Shown here in pieces: positions 1 through 10,913 of a stretch of DNA of 30,890 bases (positions are counted from its first letter, which is position 1; every line of letters begins with the position of its first letter). The notes beneath the pieces are model-generated. The model was not told the origin of the DNA, did not search any database, and worked only from the letters and a program-made list of their open reading frames with translations. The position numbers and the translations under genes were made by a program. Source of the DNA: Phoronis australis (Eukaryota; Phoronida; Phoronidae); NCBI GenBank assembly GCA_002633005.1, contig NMRA01000413.1, forward strand, positions 348,597-379,486. Direction: 5' to 3'.

Positions 1-3000
1 ACTGACTGCCGCGAAGTCGACATCGGCGAGTGCCTCAGTTAACAGGCATCGGTAGAATAATCATGGAATAATCGTTAAAATAATCACAAACCTTACCTTT
101 GTATGAGGTCGTGCTTACTTCCTCTCATAGAAGCACCCTTTTAACGCAATCTCAGATTCAGTTGGCACGGCTGCAAGCCATTTCAGCATGTATTTAAAGG
201 GCTCGCGAAATCGAGGCTGTTAATCTATCACCACTAGTACACGCACGCCCTCTAGTTATTGTATATTTTCCGAATAGCCCCATTGTAAAGCCAAACTGTC
301 ACTATTCTTTTAAACTGCACTTAGCAGAAACCATGCACGACAAATCACAAGAAAAATACAGTTATCTAGAAAATGTTCGCTCTTGACCTTTCAATAAGGA
401 CAATATCGTCCCAAAAACAAAATAAGCTCAATGTGTCCTGAGCGTGGCACTGACTTTGAAACCCCTTAACACCTGGTAGAGTTTCATTTTGTCCATTTTT
501 ATAGGCTAAGGAAAAGGCTAATGGACGGCACCATAACATGCCTACAACATAACGTGGCAACAAATGGAAAAGTCTGCCCGTTTCCTTACCGGAGACAGAA
601 AGACTTGTAAACTTTCATGAAAAACAAGTTGATCGATAAAAGGGCTCTCGTGAGTTTTAGCTCAGGTATTTTGTTCAATGGGCCCAACCTTATGGTCTGC
701 ACACGTTTCAGATGCATCACAAAAAATCAGATCACCTGCTCTCGTTTTTTTAATCCTTTAAATTGCACTTAGCACAAATACAATAAAGCACACAAACACA
801 AACATCTAGAAAATTTCGCTTTTGACCTCTAAATGACCTTGACCTTGGCTTTTCAGCAAGGTCAAAGTTTTCCCAAAAATAAGGCAGAGCCCACTATTAA
901 CGGTTTAAGTCATCCTGAGCTGTAGTTTAAGTTACGCAAATGGGTTTTACAGTGTGATTTAAGGAGAAGCTCTTTTCACCTTTTTGTTATGGAAACTAGA
1001 CTAATTATGCAAAACCCTGGCGTAGGAATATTGAGAAATTCAATATGTGCAACATTCAATATGAAATACCTTTCTCACAACACATCTTTCGGTTTTCACG
1101 TCCCTGCTGCGATTTAAAAACATCCACGTATCCTCTCCAGGCAGCGTTCACTTGTGTGAGTGGACTTGGCTTTGTGGAGATGCGTGTCAGAAAAATGTTT
1201 CTTTTTAATATACCATAAATGTCGTTGGTCACGTGTAGTTATCAGCGGATCATCGTGACCGTGAGTCCGTGGTAACCTACTTGTATCGTCTCTACTGCAA
1301 CTGCAGTGACAACTCATTGCATGAGTTAACATCAAGGGATGCATTAGTTATACCGACTCACAAGATATCGATTGGTTCTCGCTCACCACACTGAACTCCG
1401 CTCACGCAGTTTCGATCGAGATAGATTGCCAGAAAGTTGGCATGAGATCAAAATCAGTCACTAGAGTGTAGATTTCAGTAGCAGACGTAGACGGGGGCGA
1501 AATTGGCCGTGCCTCCCCAAAAAAATTTCAGCTGTGTGTTCATTAATTAGACACCATAATCAAATATACACATTTCTTTGTCTTGGTGTAGTTCATGACC
1601 TGTGGTTGACAAACACCGGCTCTCTCAAAATACATGTTCGACGGCACACAACAGTGCCTAACAATAAACCTACTTTTGAGATATAAATGTAAATGTGCTG
1701 CTGTCTTCATCGTAATATACTTTTCGTTCCAAACAAAAATTCACTAAACGCTTAAAACGAATATTTCCGAATTTCGTGACGTCTGTGAGTTAGTTGTATG
1801 GCAGTTTTTGTTTCAACTTCCACCTGATGACTTCCACTCAAATTTGAATCAAGCTGAAGAAAAAAAAATCTGATGATTTATCTTTCACGAATTGCAATGA
1901 CTCATATGCCGTGGGTTTCTTAACTACTCGAAGTGCCTAGTGAATGCTGTACGAAATTGTTCCGCAAACTCGCATTGCCCTGATACAAGACCACACAACC
2001 CGTGCCACAATACAGGTATATAGTGCCACCATGTTCTGAAGCTGCTGGGAACCTACCTTCTGGCGAACTAACTTTCGACTAAAGTCGGGATAAAATGAGC
2101 CAACTGTCATTTAGACACCTTGACAGTGAAGTACGCTTCACAGCAGGCAAAAAAAATGCCGGAGGGGTGATAAACCCAATGTCACGGATTTGAACCATAC
2201 TATGCATTTAAGTTACCTTTGGGATGATAAACAAAACAGTAAAGTCCAAGCTCGTTTCACCTTGTTTAAAGGGGAGAATTTGGAGGGCCTCTATTTTGGG
2301 GATAAACCAAGCAATGCCCTCACCGAAAATGGCTTATTTGCAATGCTTAATAAAAAAGTACTGGTGCACAAGATAATAATTTATTTATATTTTTTTTTAA
2401 TAAAGCAAGTCTTTGGCTTCATCAACAGGTAAAAAAATCTCGTTAACTCTACCGCTAAGTTCAAAATTTCAGGCTTAAATTTGGAGTGGTCAGAGGTTAA
2501 AAAGGATTGCAATTTCCACACATTTTGAGGCCGTATATCTCAGCTGGTGCAACACTGATCAACACCAGACTTTTACACAAGATGCATCTATCTTAGTGAC
2601 GTTGACTTATACAATAAAATCGTGTGGCGGTGAGTATTTCCAATAGGAATCGCCAGCCTGTAACAACTACCTAAGTGGAAATTACCTCCAATACTGATAC
2701 CTGTTTGGAACGCTATTACACCAGTAAAGTATATGGTTTTGATTCAGTTCGTTTTATTAATATTTAGTTTAGTTTCATGAAGTATGACGCATTTATTTAA
2801 GTTTCCATTTTCACTAAAATTCCACGTTTTCGTGGACTCATCGGGCAACTTTAATCAGCTCTCAACTATACACTAAATAAAGAGAAAGGTATACAACTGC
2901 TATCCAATATGGCCGCCTGCCGGGCACTTCCGGGATAATTGCAAGCATAACAAATCTGGGACTAATTTAACTCAAACATTTTATCTACGACAGCAACACG

Positions 3001-3642
3001 TTCACTAATTACATTTGTTGACATCGAAACCACTAAATACTATAAATATCTCCAGATTTTCCTAGTTCGATCGGCGACATTCACGGCAAAGCGTAGATCG
3101 CGAAACGTGCCATTTGGCATCAACTAATGCGCATGCTCGAAAGGCTTCTCGCAATAGCAACATCTTCAGATTCACGAACTGACTGACCATGCATATATTA
3201 GAAAAATGTAACAACAGATGTCAACCAGCAGTGATGCTTGTTTTTGAACAGCATAGAGACAAAGCTTTTTATAGTGCCCACTGGGGAAATTCAGTAGGCC
3301 TGCATCAATGTAAACAACTGATGAATAGTCTTGAGTTGCTAAGTCAAACAATTTACTTGTAGTGTGGCCGTAATTGGAATCTACGGTTAGTCTAGGTTAG
3401 CCTAGAGGCATTCAGTATACTTAGTCTGCTGTCAGTTGCTAGTTTATTACGAGATTATGTGCAAAACTCATCTAGTAGCCAAAAGGTGCAAGCGGAAAAT
3501 AAAATACCTCATTGGCTTTCACTTTTGAATGATCTTTATTGTCGCTATGCGTCTTGTTTTTAGTTCATTACAGGAAGTATTTTTCATTTATACCACAATA
3601 TTAGCCTCGAATAGCAGATACAACTGTGTAAGAACCCATAAA
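1..3642. other. Non-coding stretch, no gene recognised
   Basis: I see no convincing exon on either strand. The open frames are short and lack family motifs. It holds a diverged direct repeat (308-443 and 757-922), one copy of a 13-base motif shared with later elements (1270-1282), and a GC-richer patch at 2904-2935 with YY1- and ETS-like words. The remainder is AT-rich unique-looking sequence. Confidence 0.6.
308..922. repeat. Diverged direct repeat pair (308-443 and 757-922)
   Basis: Both copies run through the same ordered words: a 'TGCACTTAGCA' block, then 'TCTAGAAAAT', then 'TTTTGACCT', a CCCAAAAA run, and 'TCCTGAGC'. The second copy has about 30 extra bases in the middle, including 'TGACCTTGACCTTGG'. 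This looks like two copies of one dispersed repeat, or an old local duplication. No coding potential and no clear inverted termini are visible. Confidence 0.55.
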
Positions 3643-3750
3643 GTTATCTCACTGGTGAGATAACATTTTGGGGGGAAACCGAGGCCAGATTCGAACCCGG
3701 GCCTCGAGTTTCGAGTCACCGACTTTACCACTACACCACTCCGCGGCTGT
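3643..3750 (-). repeat. tRNA-derived SINE with hairpin tail
   Basis: Read on the minus strand, this has a perfect RNA polymerase III A box (TGGTGTAGTGG, 3728-3738) and a B box (GGTTCGAATC, about 3688-3697) at tRNA-like spacing. A tRNA-like T arm and 'GGCCTCGGTTTCCCC' follow. The 3' end is a perfect 10-bp hairpin (GTTATCTCAC / GTGAGATAAC, 3643-3652 with 3655-3664). The tRNA body does not fold cleanly enough to be a functional tRNA gene. The segment after the B box resembles the copy near 6990 (CGG-TTTCC-CCAAAATGTTA), which supports a mobile SINE family rather than a lone tRNA pseudogene. Confidence 0.7.
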
Positions 3751-3830
3751 CATCATCGAACGTGCAAATAGAATACTTAAATGAGCACGCGCAACAATCG
3801 CATGTTCAGCAAAGGGCATTGCACTGACAT

Positions 3831-6280
3831 TTATACGCTATGAAAAATAAGACGCATAATTTCCAAAAAAACGATATTTTAATTCAGTGAAATTTTTCTC
3901 TCGTGTTCTCTCACTTGTAAATCACCGATCTCCAATTTGAATGCGGGTATCGTGTCGTCGGGATCCTTTGACTTGAGCATTAAGGTCAGTTACTAGTGGT
4001 AACCTACTTTAGCAGACGATATTTTCCCGGTCGAAGCTTAGCGTGATAAAATGTGTAGTAAGCTATGTTGAAAGGTTAACATTGGGAGTGTCATACTCCA
4101 GCCAATTCATTGGCATTTATATCAGTTAACACATTTAGATATCTCGTGTTTTCCATGCTACTTTTTACATATTATCTGGTTGATAAGTGTTAATCCATAT
4201 TCTAGTCACATTAAATATCATTTTTGACTTTAAAGTGGTCCAACTAATTGTACGTATATGGGATGACCAGGTAAGCGGGTCACCTGTATTTTGAAAGGTT
4301 AACATTGGAAGAGTCATATTAGAACCAGTTCATTAGCATTTCGATCAGCTACCACATTTAGATATCAAAGGTTTGTTGTGATTTTTCCACAGAAAAGTTG
4401 ATAGTCTTGTTATTAAACAAAGACTTAACAATTAGAACCCAGTGTGTATGAAGCTATATTTTGAAATCAAAACTGTTTCAAAGTTTATATACTGTATATT
4501 GTGAGTCTACTAAGAAGTCGTGGAAAAACATGGGTGACAATACAATACTTGTCTTGTACTGATGGACTATATACTGAAAGCAACCTTGATCATCTTCACT
4601 TCATTCATATGACCTCTGTAGTGGGAGAAAATCTGTTAATGCTTCCAACAGGAGGCTTTCATATACTCATAAACTTCTCAAATCTAGTCAAACACACTCA
4701 GTCGACTGTATTCCTCTGTGCCTACCGCAGCACAGACAAAGTATCTCCTGGTAGCCGGTTCCACGTGGTCAGACCCCATTGCTTCTTGAAAGTTTCCCAT
4801 TTCTCACTTGTGTCAGTCACTACACATTGTATACAGACAGAAAAGTGATAACACTAGCCATACCACTCCAAAAGGTGAAGTTATTGGGGCACTAACGGCT
4901 ATAAAACGTCCACGGAACTCTGGCCACCAGAAGTTTTGCCTTTCCCTATGATTGCCAACGAATTTCTTACCCTGACACTGTCCTTTGCTTCCTACGCCCT
5001 GTGTCAAAACCTCTTGAAGATTCCACAAAAATAACGTTTGTTCAGACCCACTCCAGAGCTTACTCATAGTAAGTAACTTCTTCGTTAATCGACAACCACA
5101 GGAAAAACCATTAATGAAAGATATTGTTCACACAACACCGTAAGATCTATAAAGTCACAAGAGGGTAAGGAGCAACCACAATTTTTGAAGGAAAATGATA
5201 TGATAATGGCTTATCGGCGTTGTTTGTTTTTTTTTTGGTCGTGCCAATTAGAATAACTGAGCTTTGCAAAACCAGTGAGACATTTAATTTCGACAAAAAC
5301 ACAACTCTTTGCGTTGTAAGTACATGTATCCCAATTTCATGACTACGAGTACCTTTCAAAAAAACCTCAGGGCTAAGAAATTACGATGTTTTGATAAATG
5401 CTGAAATTGATTCGCAGTTTGCATGCCAACCAGTAGCAAATATTCATTTTTGTTGACGTTTGTCGGCACTACTCATTGTTGTAAAACGGCGTAAACACCA
5501 CTCAAATGACTTCAAATGACATGAAACCTGTAAACGCCAGACGATTTTTTGTCTTATTTTGTAGATCTAAGTTAGCTCAACAGATTGGTTGGTACCAAAA
5601 TGTTCTAAGACTGGCGCCAACTGAGATATCGGGAGACGAATTTAGCCAATTTTGACCGTTTCAAAAATCACTAAAAGCACTCATCTTACGCGACTCTAAA
5701 AACAAACAAAAAATTATCGAAAACTGTCAAATTTGCATGAATAAAGTAGTCAAGGGTCACACCTGATCAGGAACACTCAGCTGCCGCCAGGCTCAAAACT
5801 GGCCAGAAACAAATGGTTTCCATGGAAACCAAAAGGGGCGTTTTGAAAAATTTAAAGGTGGTCTGGAGTCAGTGGGGCCTAAATCATCACACAGAAAAAT
5901 ATAAAGAGAATCTGTAACATACCGTTTATGTAGATGATTACATGGCAAAGTCGTTATCTCTAGAGCTCCAGTGGATCCGCCGAGTCATTCTTGTTAAAAT
6001 GTTTTTACTCAAAACTATTTGAAATTTTAAACAAAATAGAAATATAGTGAATCCACAAAATAAGATTAAAGCAAATAGGTTAGCTTACTACACACCTTGC
6101 TATCGTCTGCTAAAGTAGGTTACCACTGGTTACTGAGTATAATGTCCAAGTCAAAGATTAACGCCGACATCTTACCCAGCATATAAATTGGAGATCGATG
6201 ATTCACACGTGAGAGAAAATGACAGATAAATTTTATTTTAGTAACTATGTCGTTTTCATGTTATTTTTCACAGCATAATA
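3831..6280. mobile_element. DNA element with long (~200 bp) terminal inverted repeats
   Basis: Sequence 3831-4065 reappears as a diverged reverse complement at 6081-6280. Matching blocks are 'GCTATGAAAAATAA', 'TTTTCTCTCAC', 'CGATCTCCAATTT', 'TTTGACTTG', 'GTGGTAACCTACTTTAGCAG' and 'GTGTAGTAAGCTA', in the same order. The left arm has two short insertions relative to the right. The roughly 2 kb between the arms has no recognisable transposase; its longest frames (4501-4848 plus, 4813-5067 minus) show no motifs. It is probably a non-autonomous transposon, or two copies of one repeat in opposite orientation. The exact ends and target duplication are not clear. Confidence 0.6.
4067..4366. repeat. 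Direct repeat of ~78 bp (4067-4144 and 4291-4366)
   Basis: Both copies begin 'TTGAAAGGTTAACATTGG', continue through 'GTCATA', 'CCA/AGTTCATT.GCATTT' and 'ATCAG', and end 'CACATTTAGATATC'. They sit just inside the left arm of the long inverted-repeat element, about 225 bp apart, so the duplication probably belongs to that element. Confidence 0.65.
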
Positions 6281-6289
6281 TTTTTTTTT

Positions 6290-6449
6290 ACATTTATTGC
6301 CCAGACAACATCACGTAGCCAGTCTGAGGTTGGGTGCCTCAGTTCTGGCTTTAACAAAAGTATATAACAGCGACTAATAGATATATAAGGCAACAAAATG
6401 TACCTGGAAAAGGGAAAGGGGAGCGGGGGAAGGAATTTCACGCGCCATT

Positions 6450-6481
<32 letters not shown>

Positions 6482-6905
6482 CACACGACGTGTTGAAATT
6501 ATGTCTGGAGAAATTAGGTTCTATATAAATACGTACAAACATAAATACATATAAAAATAATAATAACACTACAACTTTGATGATTTCTGGAATACTAATT
6601 AAAAGCATGCGTGCAGACCTCTCCATTTATCCATATTTGTGTCCGAGGTATCTGTTAAAATTGTGTTTATAAAAGCTTGTAATTTCAACTTGAAATCCTT
6701 AAAAAGGAGAGGCTTTTTTACCTTTGATGTCTGGTAAATGAAGTAAAGTGCAAGTGTATTAATGGTACAACTTAATTTGTGGTTTGTATTAGGGTTTTGA
6801 ATAGAATCTAATATGTCCCACATAAATGTTGGTTCAAAGAAGTTTGTTGAACTTGCGATAATTGCGCGTCCTCATTTGGTATTCAATTTTCACGTAAGAT
6901 GACCT
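6290..6905. other. Non-coding stretch with CA microsatellite
   Basis: It contains an (AC)n microsatellite at 6449-6486 that is interrupted once by AAAC. The minus-strand open frames through it read as Val-Cys repeats and are artefacts of the dinucleotide. Nothing else here is recognisable. Confidence 0.75.
6449..6486. repeat. (AC)n dinucleotide microsatellite
   Basis: About 19 AC units with one interruption (ACAAAC). It is a simple sequence repeat with no associated gene. Confidence 0.95.
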
Positions 6906-7003
6906 CAGCTGTTGAATAGGTCAGTGGTTAGGCGACGACTGTCGTTATAAGAAACTTGAATGAAGCGTGTTCAAATCCAGCTTCGGGTTTCCGCCAAAAT
7001 GTT
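6906..7003 (+). repeat. tRNA-derived SINE, second copy
   Basis: Plus-strand A-box-like 'TAGGTCAGTGGTTAGGCG' (about 6917-6933) and B-box-like 'TGTTCAAATCC' (6968-6978) are spaced as in a tRNA. After the B box, 'TTCGGGTTTCCGCCAAAATG' closely matches the same place in the minus-strand copy at 3643-3750. This copy lacks the 10-bp terminal hairpin. It is probably an older or truncated member of the same family. Confidence 0.6.
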
Positions 7004-7684
7004 AATAAAAACGTGTTGATTGACAAAATGGGTTAATCATGGGTTGTAATGGCCATGTCAGGCTGTTTATGTAGTATGAGTACATGTAATTTTCTGCAAC
7101 GTATCGTTGTTTTGTTTTATTCGCAACACATTTTATGCCCCTGTATTATGTGCCCCCCACCTATTATAAAGTTGGTCTCAAATAGTTTCTTGCTCAAACT
7201 GCTGTAGGAGTGACAGTATGGCTCAGCTCGGGACCAGGCACAGAAACACCACAGGCGTCCTCAGCTTCTGATCGTCCCCAATACACTACATATATAATAC
7301 TACAAGGTATGACACTCGGGACTAGAAATTTCACGGGTGCTTCGATTCAGCCGTCCATATCAAACACATAACACAATTAATTTACACAAAATAGGAGTTC
7401 AACAAACCATGAGCAATTGTTCTTTCTTATAATACCATTCACTGTGTCCAGCTTCAGAGAGTTCGCAAGAAATTTGCAATCAAAGCACAAAAATGTTCCC
7501 AAAAACCCCAAACACTCCTCGCACTTTGACGGTTCGAGATCAAGGACAGTACGGAAATTACCGATGAGCTACGGATGGACGGCTAAGCGTAGATCGTGAG
7601 TTTACGCGACAAACTGTTGTGATTAATAGACAGAGGTCGTGTAACTCCGGAATTTAGTTTACAAAACAGCCACAGGCTTCGCAT
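7004..7684. other. Non-coding stretch, nothing recognised
   Basis: It contains short unsupported open frames only (such as 7417-7599 plus). I see no repeat, RNA or conserved exon here. Confidence 0.55.
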
Positions 7685-8177
7685 ACCGGTAGTCAGCCAT
7701 TACTATAATGTCAGAAACGAAAACAGAACAGCTGTTCACCATGTTAGTGAGCTATTCAAACTCGTATTCCTGGATTATATAAGGTCTGTGTTTTATTAAA
7801 AATGTGATGTGACATGAATTTGTTGTTTGTTATTATTCTAATTGAGGTTTTAATTATTTCAAATGGGTCTTTGCCAGTGTTGCATGTAGTTGTACTGATT
7901 TGTTTACTTTCTGTAGAGGCTTAGCCCTATTAGAGCACAATGACTAATAACTGTGTCCCCTGGAATCTATCTACACATGTTATAAACAGGATGCTACAGT
8001 GTTCACATAAACATCCCAGAGCCAAATAACCATTCCTTAATATGGCAACACTGTGAGGAATTTCTTATGATTTCCCTCAGTTCTTAACATTGCTTTCGTG
8101 AGTCACTTCGTTCAGTTGCACAACAACATAATTTCTGACATCCTGGTGATACCTACATCAAGCAGTCCATTGAAAAA

Positions 8178-8590
8178 ATGGCATCTACAACATTGGAATT
8201 TAAGGGCATTTCATCATGGAAAGACTATATTCCTGAGTGGCCAAATGTTATGTATGGTGACATTTACAATTATTTGGTAGAATCAAAAGCAGTTGATGGA
8301 CAGTCGATGAAAAACTTTAAAAGCCTAGAATCATTCAATTACTCCCAGAGTGGATGCGCTGATAAGATTTTACACCGTAATTTGGACAAGGACACCGTGG
8401 TTATCAAGTGAAATGTCAGACCATCTCAGAACATCAATAATGAGTGGAACTCAGTCTGCATAAAAGCATTGAATAGTGGTGAAATATTGTCTGGCACTTG
8501 CAAATCTATGGCCGGATTAGGAAAGACATGCAGTCACATTGGTGCTGACTTGTGGAAAATTGAACACTCTGTTAGAATGGGGTTTCCGAA
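8178..8590 (+). pseudogene. Truncated SWIM/YqaJ-type transposon protein
   Basis: The frame opens at ATG 8178 (MASTTLEFKG...), reads 77 codons, and hits TGA at 8409-8411. It then continues in the same frame with equally protein-like sequence to about 8590. The second part contains a SWIM-like zinc-finger pattern around 'GTCKSMAGLGKTCSHIGADL' (Cys-x-Ser...Cys-x-His), in which the second cysteine of the usual Cys-x-Cys is Ser. I recognise the fragment as similar to the N-terminal part of proteins that carry a C-terminal YqaJ-like (phage-type exonuclease) domain. These are encoded by ISL2EU transposons and widespread in aquatic animals. The exonuclease domain is absent: homology ends where the convergent THAP gene ends. 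It is a pseudogene by stop codon and truncation. The family call is from memory. Confidence 0.7.
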
Positions 8591-9054
8591 TTGTCCGCAG
8601 TATCAGGCAGTGTCTCACTGGTCTCAGATGCAACATGTTCGACCGTGTGGGTGTTTTTAGATACGTGTGCATCATCATCTTCACCAGTAGTAGCTGATTT
8701 TGTGAGCTTCAAAACTTTCCTGCGACCAGGTTTTACCTTTCTGGCATATCCCATGTTTAGCTGAAGCACTGGATTTCTTTCTGTTGGCTCACCATCCACA
8801 AAATGAATGGAACAAACAAAGACATTTTTTGGTAATCTGTCTCTGTTAATGGACTTTTGCCACAGTAGTCTCAATTCACTGTTGTGTTTACCTGATGGCA
8901 TTCTGTGTAACTTGTAAGGTTTTAAACATGGACAGTCTTTGTGCATTTGACCATGGTGTTCATCACAAATTTCTGTCTCCCAACGTTTCAATTTCACCCA
9001 GTTGTTGTGACAGCCTGTTACAGCACAGTTACTACCACTGGGCATTTTAAACAA
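8572..9054 (-). CDS. THAP-type zinc-finger protein, C-terminally truncated (transposase N-terminus)
   Basis: This is a 160-residue open frame on the minus strand with no internal stop. It carries a C2CH THAP-like DNA-binding module: Cys10 and Cys15 (NCAVTGC), 'LHRMPSG' (49-55) in the position of the family's F-x-x-P segment, Trp65, then Cys81 and His84 (FVCSIHF). An insertion (30-43) adds further Cys and His residues. A basic stretch (K106-K118) and an acidic, Ser/Thr-rich tail follow. Full-length relatives continue into a DDE_Tnp_4-type transposase domain. That domain is missing here because the frame ends at the junction with the convergent SWIM/YqaJ fragment. It could in principle still make a DNA-binding fragment able to occupy transposon ends; that is inference. 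Translation may instead begin at Met4. Confidence 0.75.
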   Translation of the reverse strand: MFKMPSGSNCAVTGCHNNWVKLKRWETEICDEHHGQMHKDCPCLKPYKLHRMPSGKHNSELRLLWQKSINRDRLPKNVFVCSIHFVDGEPTERNPVLQLNMGYARKVKPGRRKVLKLTKSATTGEDDDAHVSKNTHTVEHVASETSETLPDTADNSETPF

Positions 9055-9059
9055 TTTTT

Positions 9060-9880
9060 AGTGGAGGTGAAAGTTGAACAGCTCTATTTGTATACTTGTA
9101 AACACTTCTGAAAAGATTCAAACAAAAATTTCAAACCTCCTTGAAATATGGTATATTATCAGTTAGACGGTAATGTTTTATTTTTCTATATATCAGTCCA
9201 ACAATTTTAACTTTATTATTGACATTTATGTAATTGTATACATCTAGTAATTTACAAATATTTCTTCTGTCAAATGTATTGCATGAAAAAAATCAACATT
9301 TACCAGGAATATCAATGATTTCAAATCTGCTGATCTGCTTCCAAATAAACAACACAAGCAGACACAGCAGCTGGGATGGTTTGCTTTACAGACAGACTAC
9401 TCACTCCAGTGTTTATCTGACATGGCATTAATGGCGTGACCTCAATATGGCGCTCCCCAGGCATTCGGGAATTTCCGTAATGGAATCTGTCTATATCCAA
9501 TGGTCGCTGCATGTATCGGTGGATGACGAAAGCTAAAAACTCGGTTTCCTCACACATAGTAGTTCATATCGTTATCCTGGTGTACATAACCGCATATCGT
9601 TATGTTGTCTACTGTATAAAATACAGGCATGAACGCAGGGCTTGTATTCTAAAAACTGTTGGAAAAACAATATCACCATACACAGAGGCCGGACTATTCG
9701 AGGCATTCATCCAGGGTGGGTGGGTAAAGAATCACAGGTGTAGTTGATCGGTTTTGTCGATTACTTTTACCGAGAAATCGCTGGGTCATCTGAAACCGTA
9801 CCTCAGGAGCCTCGCTTGATAATGCCATATTACAAAGAAAAATGACAAAAAGAAAAATGAAAGCGCTCCGAGGAGCGATG
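9060..9880. other. Non-coding interior of the ISL2EU-like element
   Basis: AT-rich sequence upstream of the THAP frame, presumably its 5' region. The word 'CAATATGGCG' near 9446 resembles words at 2905 and 22485. The small open frames here (9234-9431, 9511-9747 plus; 9321-9557 minus) have no recognisable content. Confidence 0.5.
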
Positions 9881-10218
9881 ACTTGGCGAAATTAACCAAA
9901 AAAACACGTTTGAGATGACCAGAAAAGACGACGACAGAGATGGTGACGAAGATGACAGCTATGACGACGATGGTGGCGATGATGGACAATGCAAGTTATG
10001 ATATCATTCATATGACGAACGTAGATGTCAGAAATCACTAAGAGATAGGCTACAGTCTTGAGCCACACTTGGCGAAATTAACTAAAGGAAAGACGACGTC
10101 AGAGATGATGACGAATATGACAAATATGATGATGGTGGTGAAGATGATGAACAACATCGTAACATTCATATGACGAACTTAGATGTCATAAATCAATAAG
10201 AAATAGGCTACAGTCTTG
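9881..10218. repeat. Near-tandem direct repeat (9881-10060 and 10067-10218)
   Basis: Both units start 'ACTTGGCGAAATTAAC' and contain a GAC/GAT-rich core ('GACGACG...GATGATGG'). They then share 'CATTCATATGACGAAC', 'AGATGTCA.AAATCA' and end 'ATAGGCTACAGTCTTG'. The second unit is about 28 bases shorter because of gaps in the core. A minus-strand open frame (9786-9989) is produced by this purine/pyrimidine asymmetry and is not a gene. Confidence 0.8.
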
Positions 10219-10913
10219 TTCAATAGTAAATCAATGTATCAATGCAGCAAGAGCGCTCAACAAAGGAACAGCGTTTCAGAAAATCTCAAATAACTCGAAA
10301 AGTAGACGCCTTAGCAAAAAATGGAAAACATCTTCTGAAAGCCTGTTCAAAACTCTATCTAAATTGGTAGTATCACTTAATTCCGTAATTTCTTTCGAAA
10401 AAAATGAAATTTAAAGTCATATATCTCGAAAACAAATCAATTAGCTATACCTGGTATAGCTCATTGAACAAATCGATGAACAGGTGTACTTCAGAGTGCC
10501 AAACAGTAACATTCATCAGGGAAAATGTTTGCTGGTTTTATAAGTGAAATCTTCTTGTTATGTGTATCACCAGGAGTCAGGACAGTGATGTTGTTGTGCA
10601 AATGAAGTCAGTGAAAGACCTCGAGGCCAGAGAGTAAACAAATCAAAATAATATGATCAACGCTGTAGTAGCTACATTTGAAATAATGAAAACTTGGGAT
10701 AGAATAATAAATAAAGAAAGAGAGCGAACAAACAAAAAAAAAAAAACTTGCTGTCAGAGCAACATACTAGGCGGAAGAATTCCGCCAAGTAACAATTTTA
10801 TGCCACATATCATATTTACTAAAACATATAATCCAGTAGTGCAACTTTGAAATGCTCACTGAACAGCTGTTCTGTTTTTGTTTCTGACATTAGTTTAATG
10901 GCTGACATCCGGT

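Larger units (their letters stand above)
7685..10913. mobile_element. ISL2EU-like DNA transposon, internally deleted
   Basis: The ends are inverted: 7685-7737 (ACCGGTAGTCAGCCATTA...) matches the reverse complement of 10861-10913. They share 'GTCAGCCATTA', 'AATGTCAGAAAC' and 'AAAACAGAACAGCTGTTCA'. Both ends are flanked by AT (7683-7684 and 10914-10915), consistent with a 2-bp AT target duplication. Inside are two convergent gene fragments: a SWIM/YqaJ-type protein on the plus strand and a THAP-domain protein on the minus strand. From memory, that pairing together with an AT target site is characteristic of the ISL2EU superfamily. Both genes keep their N-terminal parts and lose their C-terminal catalytic domains at a shared junction near 8580, so the copy cannot be autonomous. 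Confidence 0.75.

Noticed and set aside
3655-3750. Functional tRNA gene
   Set aside because: Pol III boxes are present, but the acceptor and anticodon stems are not well formed and a SINE-like tail follows.
4501-5067. Frames of 115 and 84 codons inside the 3831-6280 element
   Set aside because: The first has no ATG start, and neither shows motifs of any transposase family I can recognise.
6268-6626. Minus-strand frames rich in Val-Cys
   Set aside because: They read through the AC dinucleotide microsatellite.
9786-9989. 67-codon minus-strand frame with a hydrophobic Ile/Val-rich start
   Set aside because: It is antisense to a GAC/GAT-rich duplicated segment; the composition explains the apparent membrane segment.
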